The notes below the pieces were generated by a model. The model saw nothing but the letters and a program-made list of their open reading frames with translations, had not been told where the DNA came from and made no database searches. From Pleurodeles waltl (taxonomy: Eukaryota; Chordata; Amphibia; Caudata; Salamandridae), in contig NC_090444.1 in NCBI RefSeq assembly GCF_031143425.1, positions 1,308,711,324-1,308,775,323 of the forward strand: a stretch of DNA of 64,000 nt, in the 5' to 3' direction. The translations under genes and the position numbers were made by a program. Within the stretch, counting starts at the first letter, position 1; every line of letters starts with the position of its first letter. Shown here piece by piece: positions 24,201 through 35,460 of this stretch.

Positions 24201-27200
24201 TTAAACCTAAATTATTTGTTTCCAACACACTTTAGAAATAACGAAAAATGTGCTTCATTTGTGTTATTAATTTTGATTTATAATAAAATACTTATGTTGT
24301 GTGATAGAAAAAAACCTCTTACCTACCCTTAGTATCCATCAAGATTGTCACATATATCCCCTCACTTTAAAGTCAGGGAAAGAGAATTATAAAGCTCTCT
24401 TGGAAGACAGCAACTACCATGTAACCTCTGCCTTTGACTGCACAGCAAATGTGACAAGATAAGATTTAAAGGCCTGTTTACAAAAAGGGAGTTTGTGAAA
24501 GGATACAGTAAACACAGTTTAGGCAATTGGAAGTACAAGCTGAACCTAGAGAGCCTAAACCGAATAAAGCCAGAACATAGAAAGCCAGAAAATGTGAGTT
24601 ACAAACCACAAAGCCAATGGTAATCAACGTGCAGAATGCATCCCTAGGTCAACTTTCTGAAAGTCCCCAAGATGTCTTAAGCAAACGAGACAGCTGTACT
24701 GTCTGGTAAGCTGCAATTTAAAAATACAGGGTGCCACTGGAAAACAAATGACCATGTTCGAAAACTAATTCACAACCCCAAAGCTAAATCTGAAAATGTT
24801 CAACCCTCCGATTATGACTCCAAAGTTTCATTATGTGAATTACTTTTTAATTTACAATATATCATCCCAAGAATTTCCACAGATTAACAAGTCACTTGGT
24901 CTGCTTTAGGTACAGTGTGTGTGGTGGGACTGTGCACATCATTACAAACTGTGCACCCAGTTCTGGAGCAAAATATTCGGTGCACTAGGGGCAAGGTCAA
25001 CACTGTGACTTGCTGAATGGTGATGTTAACAAGGTGACCCTAGCCATAAATTAGCCCTTCGACCAAGGACTGCATGGTGCCTCCCTGACAGTGGGCAAGG
25101 GCTACATGGTGCAGTATTGATCATTGTGCGATAGTTACATGGTCACCCAACCATAAATTAAGGTCTTCATAGTGTCCCCCCCGCCCCCTTCCACCTCACC
25201 AAGAAGAACTGCATGGTGGCTCCCTGACCTGCATGATGAGAAATCTGATTGGTGCCAAGATGACCATGGAAACAGGTCTGCAGATCTGCCTGGTGCTCCA
25301 TTTAATGGAGCAAGGTCTGCATGGAACCCCCACCTTGATTCATTGAACAAGGCGTGCAGGGTGTCCACATAAACTCAGAGCGAGAAATGAATGATGTTCT
25401 AATAATGTTAGTCTGCATGATAGCTTTGAATTGTCTCTTAGCATCTTAGCATATTAAACATTACTGTTTTGTGCCTTCTAGCTGCACACTGACCACGGTA
25501 GTGAAATGTATAGTGAATACATCAGTCTCCTGACTACAGAAATAAACTTTGTACTACTCATACTTTTCCTTGATCATGATAGATATCTATTTACAATGGC
25601 CTTCCTGCCTCATTGTTGCTTTACCATTTTAGAAGAGCCTGTTAATTTTCGCTATTTTTGGTAATGAACTTCACAATATGCCTTATAGCTCAAAGATCCA
25701 AACCCTGCATGCTGGCTCCTGGTTAGCTCACTTGCGGAGGTAGCAGTTTCTTTGCGAGAGTTTGACTATTGAGATAGCAGAGCACGACTGGTTAAGGGAA
25801 AGGAATGCAAATCAAAACAGGTACTCCCTAGTGACTTATTACCAGTGCACCTACTTTTAATATTAGCCATTAATGAACACACACTTACTTGTGACATTAA
25901 CAAGATGGAGGATCAACACTTCCCAAAGGAGGCAACGCAATCCCCACCTTCTTTTTCCTCCTCTGTTCCTGTCTGTCTGGTGGCAATAAACATTATTTCT
26001 TTCCAGGCAAGCCCATAAAGATTTCACCTGAGCCCCTTTACACAGGTAAAGACTTCTGCGTCTCAGCTACCTCTCTGAGGAGAGAAATACTATACATTTG
26101 AATTTGTGAGGATACATTGGACACTACTTGGCTTTGATAACTTTAGATATTGTTTGGGCTCACGAGCTGTGTTGACCCTGTTGCTGAAGAGATACTCTAG
26201 AGGGTAGAGTCTGGGCTGCCGAGTTCTCATTGGGTAGGATTACGTTTCTACCCTTGCTGCAGCTTCTGAGCTTGGGCCTTTTGGATGTTCTTTCCTTTGG
26301 TTGCCTTGGCTGATTCTCGCTTAATGGCACCCCTTCTCTCTAAACGATTTGCTTTTTGAGTGTGTGGTGGTACTGTGGGCTGGTCTGGAATAGTCTGCTT
26401 GTTAGTTTCTTCTTGCTCTTGCTGTCCCCCACTTTCCTTTCTAGGTCTGCAGTTAGCCAAGACCTTTTGATGTTTTTAAATATATATGTACAATATACTT
26501 ATTTAAAGCATATTTCAGCCACCTCTCTTCATCGATTTGTCTGTTGGTGTGTCATTCAAATTTTGCTTCCACCCAATGCAGCAAGAGGCAGGGGTCAGCT
26601 CACCTCAGTCACTGGATAACTTCACTGTGAGAGACTGCATTTTGCTCTTTCATATGGAGACATTCTCACACAAGCTAGTTCCCTTCTGTGTCAATGTGGT
26701 TTGGTTTTAATTTATTACTTTGATGTGCCCTTTGTGTTTAGAGTCTGATGTGACAACAGGATGCCACTTCATGCTCCATCAGTTCCTTTTTCCTGACAAT
26801 GATGCTGCAAATTCATTTTGGAGTGTCCTTTATCCGACTGCTGGTATTACACAGCATAAAAAAATGTGCCCATTTGAAACTGCTCTGTATTAGGTTATCA
26901 AAAGCTTCAATATTATACATGTGAATTCATGAGCAGAAAATTCTTCGTTATACATTTATTTGTGGCTCAATTTTACCAAGAGTTTTTTAATCAACTTTCC
27001 CCCGGAAGAAAATCAGCCTTTATCTTGTTTAATTTGCAGCATTTGTAAGACTTTTTAATTCATTTCCTTATTTCCTTTCTCTGTTTCTTTCCTTCTTTCT
27101 TGGTTTTCTTCTTTCTCGCTTTCCTTCTTTCCTTTTTTGTTCATGCTTTTATTGTTTCTTTTTTGCTTTCATTCTTTCTTGCTTTCCTTTTTCATTCATT

Positions 27201-28759
27201 CCTTTTTTTCGTGGCTTCCTCACTTTTTCACTTTTTTCCTTCTTTCTTTTCTTTCTTTCATTCCTTCATTCTTGCTCTCATTCCATTTTATGCTTTTATT
27301 CCCCCCCCCAACACCAAAAAAAGAACATTTTGAAACTAAACAGATTCAAATTGTGGATTTCAAAGCACTTTGCCAGTCATGGATAGCTTTGCATTTCATA
27401 GTAATGTGTAAAGCAGTATCACAGTGTGCATTATTTTCACCTAGACATAACTGCACACAAATACAAGTATGCACTGCATTAAGAACAATTTAGATCACAG
27501 TAGAAAACCTGAATTTGTGAGTAATACTTACTGTCAGCAGTCACTTTCTACAGTTCTTTTGTCTATTTCAGCTTTCTGGCAACTCAAAAGAGATCAAGGC
27601 CAGATTCACACAAGTAAGGTTCCCTCATACTAAGCTAATACTCCAGTAATAGAGATTTCTTACTGCTGGCAATACCTATGTATTGCACTCTCTATATTAT
27701 GTTCCATTCATCCTAACCATTTTCCACAGAGATCCTCTTCTCAGTGTCTGAAGAAGCCACCTGGGCATTGCTGCTGTTGTGACCATTGTTCCTGTTGTGA
27801 CCATTGTTCATTAATTCATGGAGGCGATGAGGCCAAATGGCCACAGCTGACACCCATGCAACTCTACTCTGTCCTTGCTCCACAGTTCATCCTCATTCCT
27901 ATGTAATCCTTCTCTCTTTCCTTTGTGCTCCCATGGTCTGTCACCTCTCTCCTACCATTTATGATTTGTTTTGTCCCTCATCCTAATTCTATTCACTGTT
28001 TTACCCTTCTATCCATGTCCTGCTCCCTTTCCCCTCTAACACAGCTCTTTACTGTCTATACTGAAGTCCTTATCAGCTCTCCTTCCACTTTACCACTAGT
28101 CTTCTAATTTTTCTTTCTACCCTTTCTCACCTTCTCCATTCCTCCTTTCATTCTCCTTTTGTGACATGTATCTGTCTCTCTCTTCCACACCTGGTGTGCT
28201 TTCTCTCCCACACTAAAATTTGGTGGCTCTCCTCTCTACCTTCTTTCTGCTGTCTTTCCTCTTGTTGACATTCACCTCTTTCACTTCTAGGCCTGCTTTC
28301 GTTCATCTCCCAGCTTGACCATTGCTTGCTCTCCTTTCTCAGGCCTCCACATCTCATTTGTTCAACAGACTAACACTCTAAACACTCTAAGGGCTTGAAT
28401 AAATTAAAAAGGAAGAGGCCCAGAGACACATTGATCTCTTGATTCTAACATTTAAATTATTTTTAGGGTGGTTCATAAAGCCCATCATTGTACTGTTAGG
28501 CACTTTAGTTCCAAGGATGAGAACGAAGGAATGGAGGCATGAAATACTGTATCAGGAAGTGAGAAGCACGCACGAAGAATTATTGTCCTATAGCCCTCAG
28601 TAAGAAAAAACAGGAACAGTTTAATCATAATGATTTACGACAAGTACATTTCCACCTCTTTAAAAAAAATATCACGATAAAGAATTTCTGAAGAAAATTT
28701 AAAAACTATAAAACAGGCTTTAATTTTACATGGATAAGATTTTGAATACATTGTTTAAA
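24201..28759. other. USP45 intron, no gene recognised
   Basis: About 4.5 kb of intron with no convincing coding sequence. The stretch 25010-25350 repeats phrases like CTGCATGGTG and CTCCCTGAC several times and may be a decayed minisatellite. Pyrimidine-rich tracts lie at 27050-27310 and 28100-28340. Small open frames here are Phe/Ser/Leu-rich products of those tracts. Confidence -1.
27050..27310. repeat. TTTC/CTTT-rich simple repeat
   Basis: Impure tetranucleotide pyrimidine tract of TTTC, CTTT and TTCC units over about 250 bp, ending in a C8 run at 27301. The Phe/Ser-rich open frames across it are translation artefacts. Confidence -1.
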
Positions 28760-29458
28760 TGTTGAAGCCAAAACAGCACAGCTCAGCTCAGAAGACAAAG
28801 ACCAGCCTGCTCTTGAGTTAAGATAAAGTAATTTATTACGTGCACACGGAGACTGAACAGCCTGGGAGATCAAGCCCGAACAGTATTAAAAAGGAAGTAA
28901 TACATTATCTTTTATGCTATCAAACCACAAAGTAGTTTGTACATTTCATTGGTTCTTGACATTGACGTATGATCATTTCTTTAACATTGCAAAAAGGTGT
29001 TACCGAAATTACAGAATATGTCCTTCGTGTCTAATATTGCGTGATACATTTTTCTACAGAACTGAGAACAGCACGTGCACAGGATGGTACATTTCTAAAG
29101 AAAGATTGCTTCAGCTAGCATGCAACGATATTTCATAGTGGCTGTTCTAATAGCAAGCCTTGCAACATAATGCATTCCGAGCAACAGTGAAATATCAGTA
29201 ACCATAGTTCATGTAGGTCATTAGTTGTTCAACATAAACATGCCCAGTTGTCATTTGGTATCACAGGGCCCAACAGGCCCAAAATATATCCCAGGGAAAT
29301 GTGATTCCACATTCCGCCCTCTGATACTCAATGACAACCTAAACTTTGTGATGGAGGGGTGCCATTTCTGTGGTGTCACCACTCCTGGTGTTGCCTTCCC
29401 TTTCTAGTTGGCAGTGATAAGCAGAATCCTTGCTGCAGGCATTCTCTATGAGGACTGT

Positions 29459-31010
29459 CTAGAAGGTAGGACAAACTATTATGAGCGCACACAGAATTAC
29501 GAGTGTCACTATCCCTATTACCAGCACTTCTATCAGCCATGACCTGCAACCACGGAACCAGGCCCCAATCGTCCCTAGTATCCCTCCTAACTCTGTAGAG
29601 ACTGACACTTCATTTGCCCCCTTCTGTACCTTCTTTATATTTCCTATTGCCCCTCTTATATTACCACTGTTGTCCGGAATATACATGCAGCAGTCTTGAG
29701 GGATCACCTGACAGACACCACCATCTTTTGCTAGAATGATGTCTAGTGCCATTCTGTTTTGAATCACAACAGCTCTTAGATCCGTAAGTTCCTCAGTAAT
29801 ATTTCCCTGGGCTGTTGCTGTGGAGCTCGCCAATGTTTCCACAAACCCTGCTAAACTGTGTATTTGATATTCAGAATTCACGACCCCTAGAGGTGGTATT
29901 AGTACTCCTAATGCAGCTATAGCCTTATTTATCCAAGAGGGTGTCCTTGTTCTGTGTATTCTCCGGTTGGCCTTTTCCATTATTTGGGACAAACTTGTCA
30001 CATGTGAAATGCCTGGTAATACAAACGCCAGGTAGCAGCTGCTCCGCCACCTTGCTGGCAGCTTAAAGTATGTGAAATTTCACACACACAAAAAATATGC
30101 CCCGTGGTGCTGAGAGGCTCACTGATAAGCCCTTGGGGCCGTCCCATATTGTGTCTAAATTGGAGTATTTGTAGCATTCGCTGACACACACATCTATGCT
30201 GATATTGTAATATATACCGGAATTCACAGGTTACTGATGTTGGAGAGAAGTTGTGTAAGTATCTAAATGCTGGGCATAATTCACTATTCTACTTGCTTTT
30301 CACTGGGGCACTGCTCGTGTGGTACCGAATGCACCATGGTGCCTTTTTCTATTTATTCTAAGAAATGTGGTGTCCACATCTTCAGATGTCCCATCTTCTG
30401 CAAAGCCCTTTTCCCTTTCTTTGTTAATTGTGGTGAGGAGTTCTTGCTTTCCCTGACGAGAGACCAATTCCCCACATACTGTTTCATTTCTCAGTCTGTG
30501 TAATTTACAATCCCTCTTCCCTTCCATACAAGGTCAAAAACTCTCTAAAAACCTTTCTATCATTGTGCCAGCAAAGCTATTTTCCACCTCCTTTCATACT
30601 TTGGTGCAGCTTCTTATTTTCCCCGTAAGTTTCTTCTCTAAGTTACTGTTAACTACCTGGCATGCAACTTATTGGCTGAGCAGGATGTGTGTGTAATTTA
30701 TAATCCCCTGAACAGTAGTGGGCAGGTGGGTGCATATATAGCAAACAGAGACATTTGCAGCTTCTTCACACAATCTAACCATTTATACAAATGCGTTAGC
30801 AGCATCATTTTCCTCATCCTCGCCCCATGATATCTACCCCCTGATCCCCACCTCTTCCAGCAGGCTTGTATCCCTTCCTTCTGACTTATTCACATGCCCC
30901 TCTTCACTTTTATTTATATAATTGTCCTCATCCAAAAATGGTATGTAAATTTCATTTGCGTATACTATTATTATTATTATTGTCAATATTATTCCTAAAA
31001 ATGGGGTACA
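29459..31010 (-). pseudogene. ERV envelope remnant (transmembrane subunit)
   Basis: The best-kept part, 30001-29459, is a retroviral transmembrane envelope subunit. It has an Ala/Gly/Leu-rich stretch near its start, a coiled-coil-like segment, QNRMALD, then CQVIPQDCC (the CX6CC motif that links to the surface subunit in gamma-type envelopes) and a long hydrophobic anchor before the stop. The upstream surface part (30002-31010) is broken by stops; a hydrophobic Ile-rich segment near 30960-31000 could be a leader or anchor remnant. Envelope mediates entry in live retroviruses. This copy has no intact frame upstream and no sign of recent selection that I can see. Confidence -1.
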
Positions 31011-31754
31011 TATGGCAGTCAGCACTGCAGGCCACTTCCTTGCGTGTGAGGTTCTGGAGTGGGCGTGCAATCAGGGAGAAATTTGGTATCCAGTGTCTGC
31101 AATAGCATGCCATCCCAAGAAAGGCGCTCTCTTCACTCTGTTTGTGGCCTTGGGTATTGTGTTATAGTAGCTATCCTGTCTGGCAGCAATCTCCTTGATC
31201 CTTGGGACAGTTCATGTCCCAAGTATCGCACTTTCAATTGACAGAACTGTAATTTCTTGGGGGAAACTTTATGGCCCTTCCTTGCTAGGTGACATAATAG
31301 GGCCTCCATATCTTGAACACATGTCGTCCGTGATGGTGAGGCCAATAACAAGTCATCAATGTATTGTACCAACGTGGACCCTTCATGTAGGCGCAACAAT
31401 GCCAAGTCTCTTCGTAGCGCATTGGAAAATATTGAGGGACTATCACAAAACCCCTGAGCTAGCCTTTCCCATGTTAGTCTTTTCCCTTTAAAAGTGAAAG
31501 CGAAGAGATACTGTGATTCCCTATGAAGAGGCACGGAAAAGAAAACATTGCTGACGTCCAGGACAGAGAAATGGGTGCCTGGGATTGGGATAGGATTGTG
31601 ACTGGATTTGGAACCACTGGGAATGATGGTATGACTGCCTTATTGAGTTCTCGCAGACCTTGTACAAATCGGTACACCAGGGCCCGTCGGGCCCCTTGGT
31701 GGCCGCCTTCACCGGGAGAATCGGAGTACTGCATGGGCTGTTTTGTATTTCCAT
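31010..31754 (-). pseudogene. ERV reverse transcriptase, partial
   Basis: Partial RT from the endogenous retrovirus. The frame at 31534-31133 has the FTFKGKRLTWERLAQGF-type motif and the catalytic QYIDDLLLAS box (about 31352-31366). The preceding finger region (31754-31474) is in another frame, so at least one frameshift separates them. Past 31133 the connection domain continues in another frame to about 31010 and then stops being recognisable. RNase H and integrase, normally about 2 kb, are absent. Confidence -1.
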
Positions 31755-32054
31755 TAATATCCCCTCCTTTGGGAGGTACTCTATTATCGGGGCTTTGCCC
31801 TCCTCCCCCTCTTTAGCTATTTTGTATTGAGGTACCTGTGGCAGTGAGGTACCTGTGGCAGTGATGCTCCGGGGCTCAGTGTCATCCGCACTGGAGGGTA
31901 GTCCAATATCCTCCCCACATCATTTGGTCCTTATGCCCAGACCTTGCTAGGGACTGAGGGCCATATGTACGAACACTTTTTCCCATAGACACAGAATGGG
32001 TAAAAACCTTTGCTACATCTGGCCCTGAGTCTTGTAACTCTTGTGGGAGAGGCA

Positions 32055-32468
32055 CTACACTTGCACTTTCTCTTGGTATTCGCATCTCAAAAATGCCTGT
32101 AACATTATCCTGTTCTCTTTACTTTCCAGAAATACCCCTTCAGGTGAGCACCTGATAGTACACTGTAACTTGCATAGCTGGTCCCTTCCCAAGAAGCTAA
32201 CTGGGCAATGTCTACCAAAGATGAATTGGTGTTTTACAATGATAGCGCCTACTTTAAATTTCAGTGGCTGTGTTAGATATTCATTTACAGGTTGTCCTGT
32301 CATTCCTACAGCTGTTATTTGTGTTCCTGATAGTGGTGCATCTGGTATGTCGGATGCTTTCAGCATTGACCTTGTTGCTCCAGTGTCCACTAAGAATGGT
32401 ACTGTTTTACTCATCACTGTCCCGTCTACATATGGACCGTCTTGATCCACTGATATTCCCGGACCCAT
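32055..32468 (-). pseudogene. ERV aspartic protease remnant
   Basis: Retroviral aspartic protease. The active-site motif VDTGATRS lies near 32376-32395 and the C-terminal FLGRDQL motif marks the second conserved region. The 137-residue open stretch is about the usual size for protease with flanks. It sits between the nucleocapsid zinc knuckle and RT, as expected for gag-pro-pol order on this strand. Confidence -1.
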
Positions 32469-32639
32469 GAAGTATGTGTCTGGAGGAGGTGGATATGGGA
32501 ACCCATGCTCCTCCCTGTTCTACTGTCCACCACCGGTCTGGGGTGGCGGTGGGGGTTACGGTGTCTGTGGCCTGTCTTGGTGTGTGCCGTTGGCTGGGGC
32601 ATCAAATACATTAACAGTGTAAGGCGGGGGTGGTGTTCC

Positions 32640-34948
32640 GTGTTGTTGTCTGGGCTGACTCCTACCTCTCTATCCCCTTGCTAAGAGGGGGCATTCTGCT
32701 TTCCAGTGTCCCTGCTGTTTGTAATGAAAGCATGCGGTGCCCGGAGGAGGTTGAGAGGATGCTCTCTCATTTTGCTCCCCAGCCCCGTCCTCTACTGCTC
32801 CCCCTGCCCTGGCTACCGCTGTTGAACAGCTCCTGCGTCACCATTACCTTAATCTTGTCTCTTTTTGTCTTTTCTTCATCTGGCTTCTGCAGATGTGTTT
32901 AATAGTCTGCATAGTACCTGGCTGCTGCTAACACCTTTTCTATAGGTTTCTGTTGCCAGCATACGAAGGATGTTTGTAAATGAGTATGAATGGGCTTTTG
33001 TAAGCCGTATACAAATGTAGTGACAAACGCTGGCATCACCTCCCCTAGTGAATTTTTCACCCGACTGCTTTGCTGGTATACCTGAAGGAAACAATCATAG
33101 TAACTGTTTACACTATCATTATTCTCTTGCTTCGTATGTATTATTTTTTACCAATCTACCTTTTCTTCTGGCACCTTTCCCTTTAGTTATTCGAGTACCT
33201 TTTTTTCTTGCCTTCTCTACTTTTTCTCCTGGTACTCTCCCTTTTCCCCTCTGTGGCTCCTCTGTTGGCCACCCCACCACTTTCTTGCAATACTCCCATA
33301 GGGCTCTTGGTACTATTATATTAAACAATATAGCCAGGTCTTTCCAAAGTAAGCCTCCCATTGCCAATATCCTATTCAATTTTGTGTACCACCTGTAGGG
33401 TCCCTCTCGTAATTTGCAAAAATCCTTGGTGAATGAAAATAAGTTACTTCGAGTCCAAGGTATATGGACTTAAGATGGTGTGGGATCATCTTCCCCTGTA
33501 GAGAGCGAAGGTAGTTCTCATAGGGGCAGGATTTTTACTGTCTCCGAATCTGTTCCTGCTTCTAGACCCTTGATAATCTGTGCTATGTCGATGCCTTCCA
33601 TCAACTCTTTCCACTTTTGTAACTTTAGCACTGCATAGTTCAATTTCTCTGTTAATTTAGCATTGTCCCAGGAATGCAACTCTGTATCTGTAAAACTTAA
33701 CTGGCAGGTGTCTCAACTGTACTCCTGTGGCAGTCGGCCTGTGCTTTTGGTGTGTTGTATGTATTTTTGGTGTATTTGAGGGCCTGGGTCATCAGCTCTG
33801 CTCGGTCATTATTTATCCCTTTCCACGTCTGCAAGTGTCAATCTTTTATCAATAATATCTGTTAGCATGGTACGGTATTTTGCGTTGTCTGATTTAAGAA
33901 ACCTTTTCTTCTGTATTACAGGAGAGCTGCGCAGTGTATTCCCCTTTGACTGGGTGTTTACGATGCTGTCTTTCCTGCTCCCTGGCCCCGCTGCAACTTT
34001 TTGAAAAAAACTTGTCAAGACGTAAATATTGTGTTGAGTAAGGTGTGCATAGACGCATATGTCCCAGTTCACCTTCTTTATTTCCTCAATTTCCATGTCG
34101 TAATCTCCAGAGGTATCTTCGAACCTCTGCATCCAATTTGTTTTTCACAGGGATGGCACTTTGCCTTCCTTTCCCTCACCCTCTCTTAGTAACTGTTTGC
34201 TAACCTTGCTCATTTTTCGTGCAGCATGGGCTGCATCCTCTTTTATTTCCTACAGCGACAGACGGTCTGTTACAGCTTCTAGTTCTGTTCTTTGTGCTTC
34301 TTCTTTTACCAGGCGCTGTGCCAAGGCATGGGCTACTGCCTTCTCAGCTGAAGACAGCTGAGGAGGTTGTGTCCCTGTTGCTGAGCACTCAAGTGGTTCC
34401 TTTTTATCAGTCACAGCTATCTTGTTGCTATTCCCTAGCCTACCCATCAGCATGTCTTCTATGAGCGGGTGCTCTTGGTCCTCTCCTTTCATACCCTTTT
34501 CATCTTGTTCCTGTGGTTGTGCACTCACCACAGGAAGAGATAGAAAGGTCCCCACTACTTCAAGTGTATGTTCTCTCCAAACTTCCAATTTGTCTTTCCC
34601 TTTTTACTCTGAGTAAAGTCCTTTTTTCAGTTCCAACAATTCTTTATGTACTTTCTCTTTCACATCACTAGTCCCATGCAAATCACTCAACACTGTGTCC
34701 CACATCCAGAATGCATCTCATTCTAAGCTCCTAATTCTCCTTCCTTTGAGAATCAGCATCTGACGCAAATATGACAACTTATTCATGTCATAGGTGTCAG
34801 TCTTAGGAAACTGCAAATCTGGTCTCCTGGCCGTCAGCCTTTGCCACTTGTCAAGAAACAGTAATGTCTGAACCCCTTGTTTAACCGCTACTTGATGCAC
34901 TGGGGAATCTTTAGGGGGGCTGGGTTTTTGGGTATCCAAATATTCCAT
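32640..34948 (-). pseudogene. ERV gag remnant
   Basis: Gag pieces in several frames. A matrix-like N terminus starts at ATG 34948, then come a Glu/Gln-rich linker (34588-34250), a middle segment (34132-33809) and a capsid C terminus near 32900-33090 with a VYGLQKPIHTHLQTSF-like helix region. The nucleocapsid zinc knuckle at about 32690-32732 reads CFHYKQQGHWKAEC: the second ligand, normally Cys, is Tyr, so metal binding would be impaired. Stops and frameshifts separate the pieces. Fragments are assigned by order and motif, with moderate certainty. Confidence -1.
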
Positions 34949-35460
34949 ACTAATAGGGGTTCCCCATGACTTATCCGCAACTGTCTCTTATGGCGCTACA
35001 AAAACAATCCAACTGTACTTGGCGTGGGAAAATAAAAGGATGTTGGCAGGCTGTCCTTTACGCTCATTCCCAGTAAGACATGAGGGAGCAGACAATGGGT
35101 GTCTCAAGCAATCAGACAGTCATCTACCAGCAGCATTTGTTATCAGTGAAGCAGAGAGCACATTTCAATTTTACCACACTGCACTTTATTCTTGTTCACT
35201 GTAAGCATCCACAAGTTGGAAATAGGTAGAGGTCAAAGGTGCTGTCTTATCAGGGAAAGGTAACAGAAAGGTAAGGAAAGTAGTTTAGAATTCCACACCC
35301 CTGCGATCCTGTCCAAAAGCAGTTGGCGGCTGTATGGAATTTAAACCTGGCACAAATCCTTGGGAGGTAGCTCACAGGTGAGGCATAGGCGGGAACCCTA
35401 CATACAATTACAATCAGGCCAACATAACACAAAAGCAAGGGCTAGCCCTGAACTGTGACA

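Larger units (their letters stand above)
28760..35460 (-). mobile_element. Rearranged endogenous retrovirus
   Basis: Old retrovirus copy on the minus strand, in the same orientation as USP45. Reading right to left: a leader or LTR-like segment (about 35460-34950), gag remnants, protease, part of RT, then the envelope transmembrane subunit. RNase H, integrase and most of the surface envelope are missing. Candidate LTR edges are a TGTCAC start at about 35460 and a TG start at 29311 after a purine-rich AGAGGGCGGAA, but the two ends do not resemble each other, so LTRs are not proven and the outer limits are approximate. The CX6CC envelope and the YIDD RT suggest a gamma- or epsilon-like class. 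Many stops and shifts make it non-functional. Confidence -1.

Noticed and set aside
27100..27493. Phe/Ser-rich open frames
   Set aside because: Product of the TTTC-type simple repeat.
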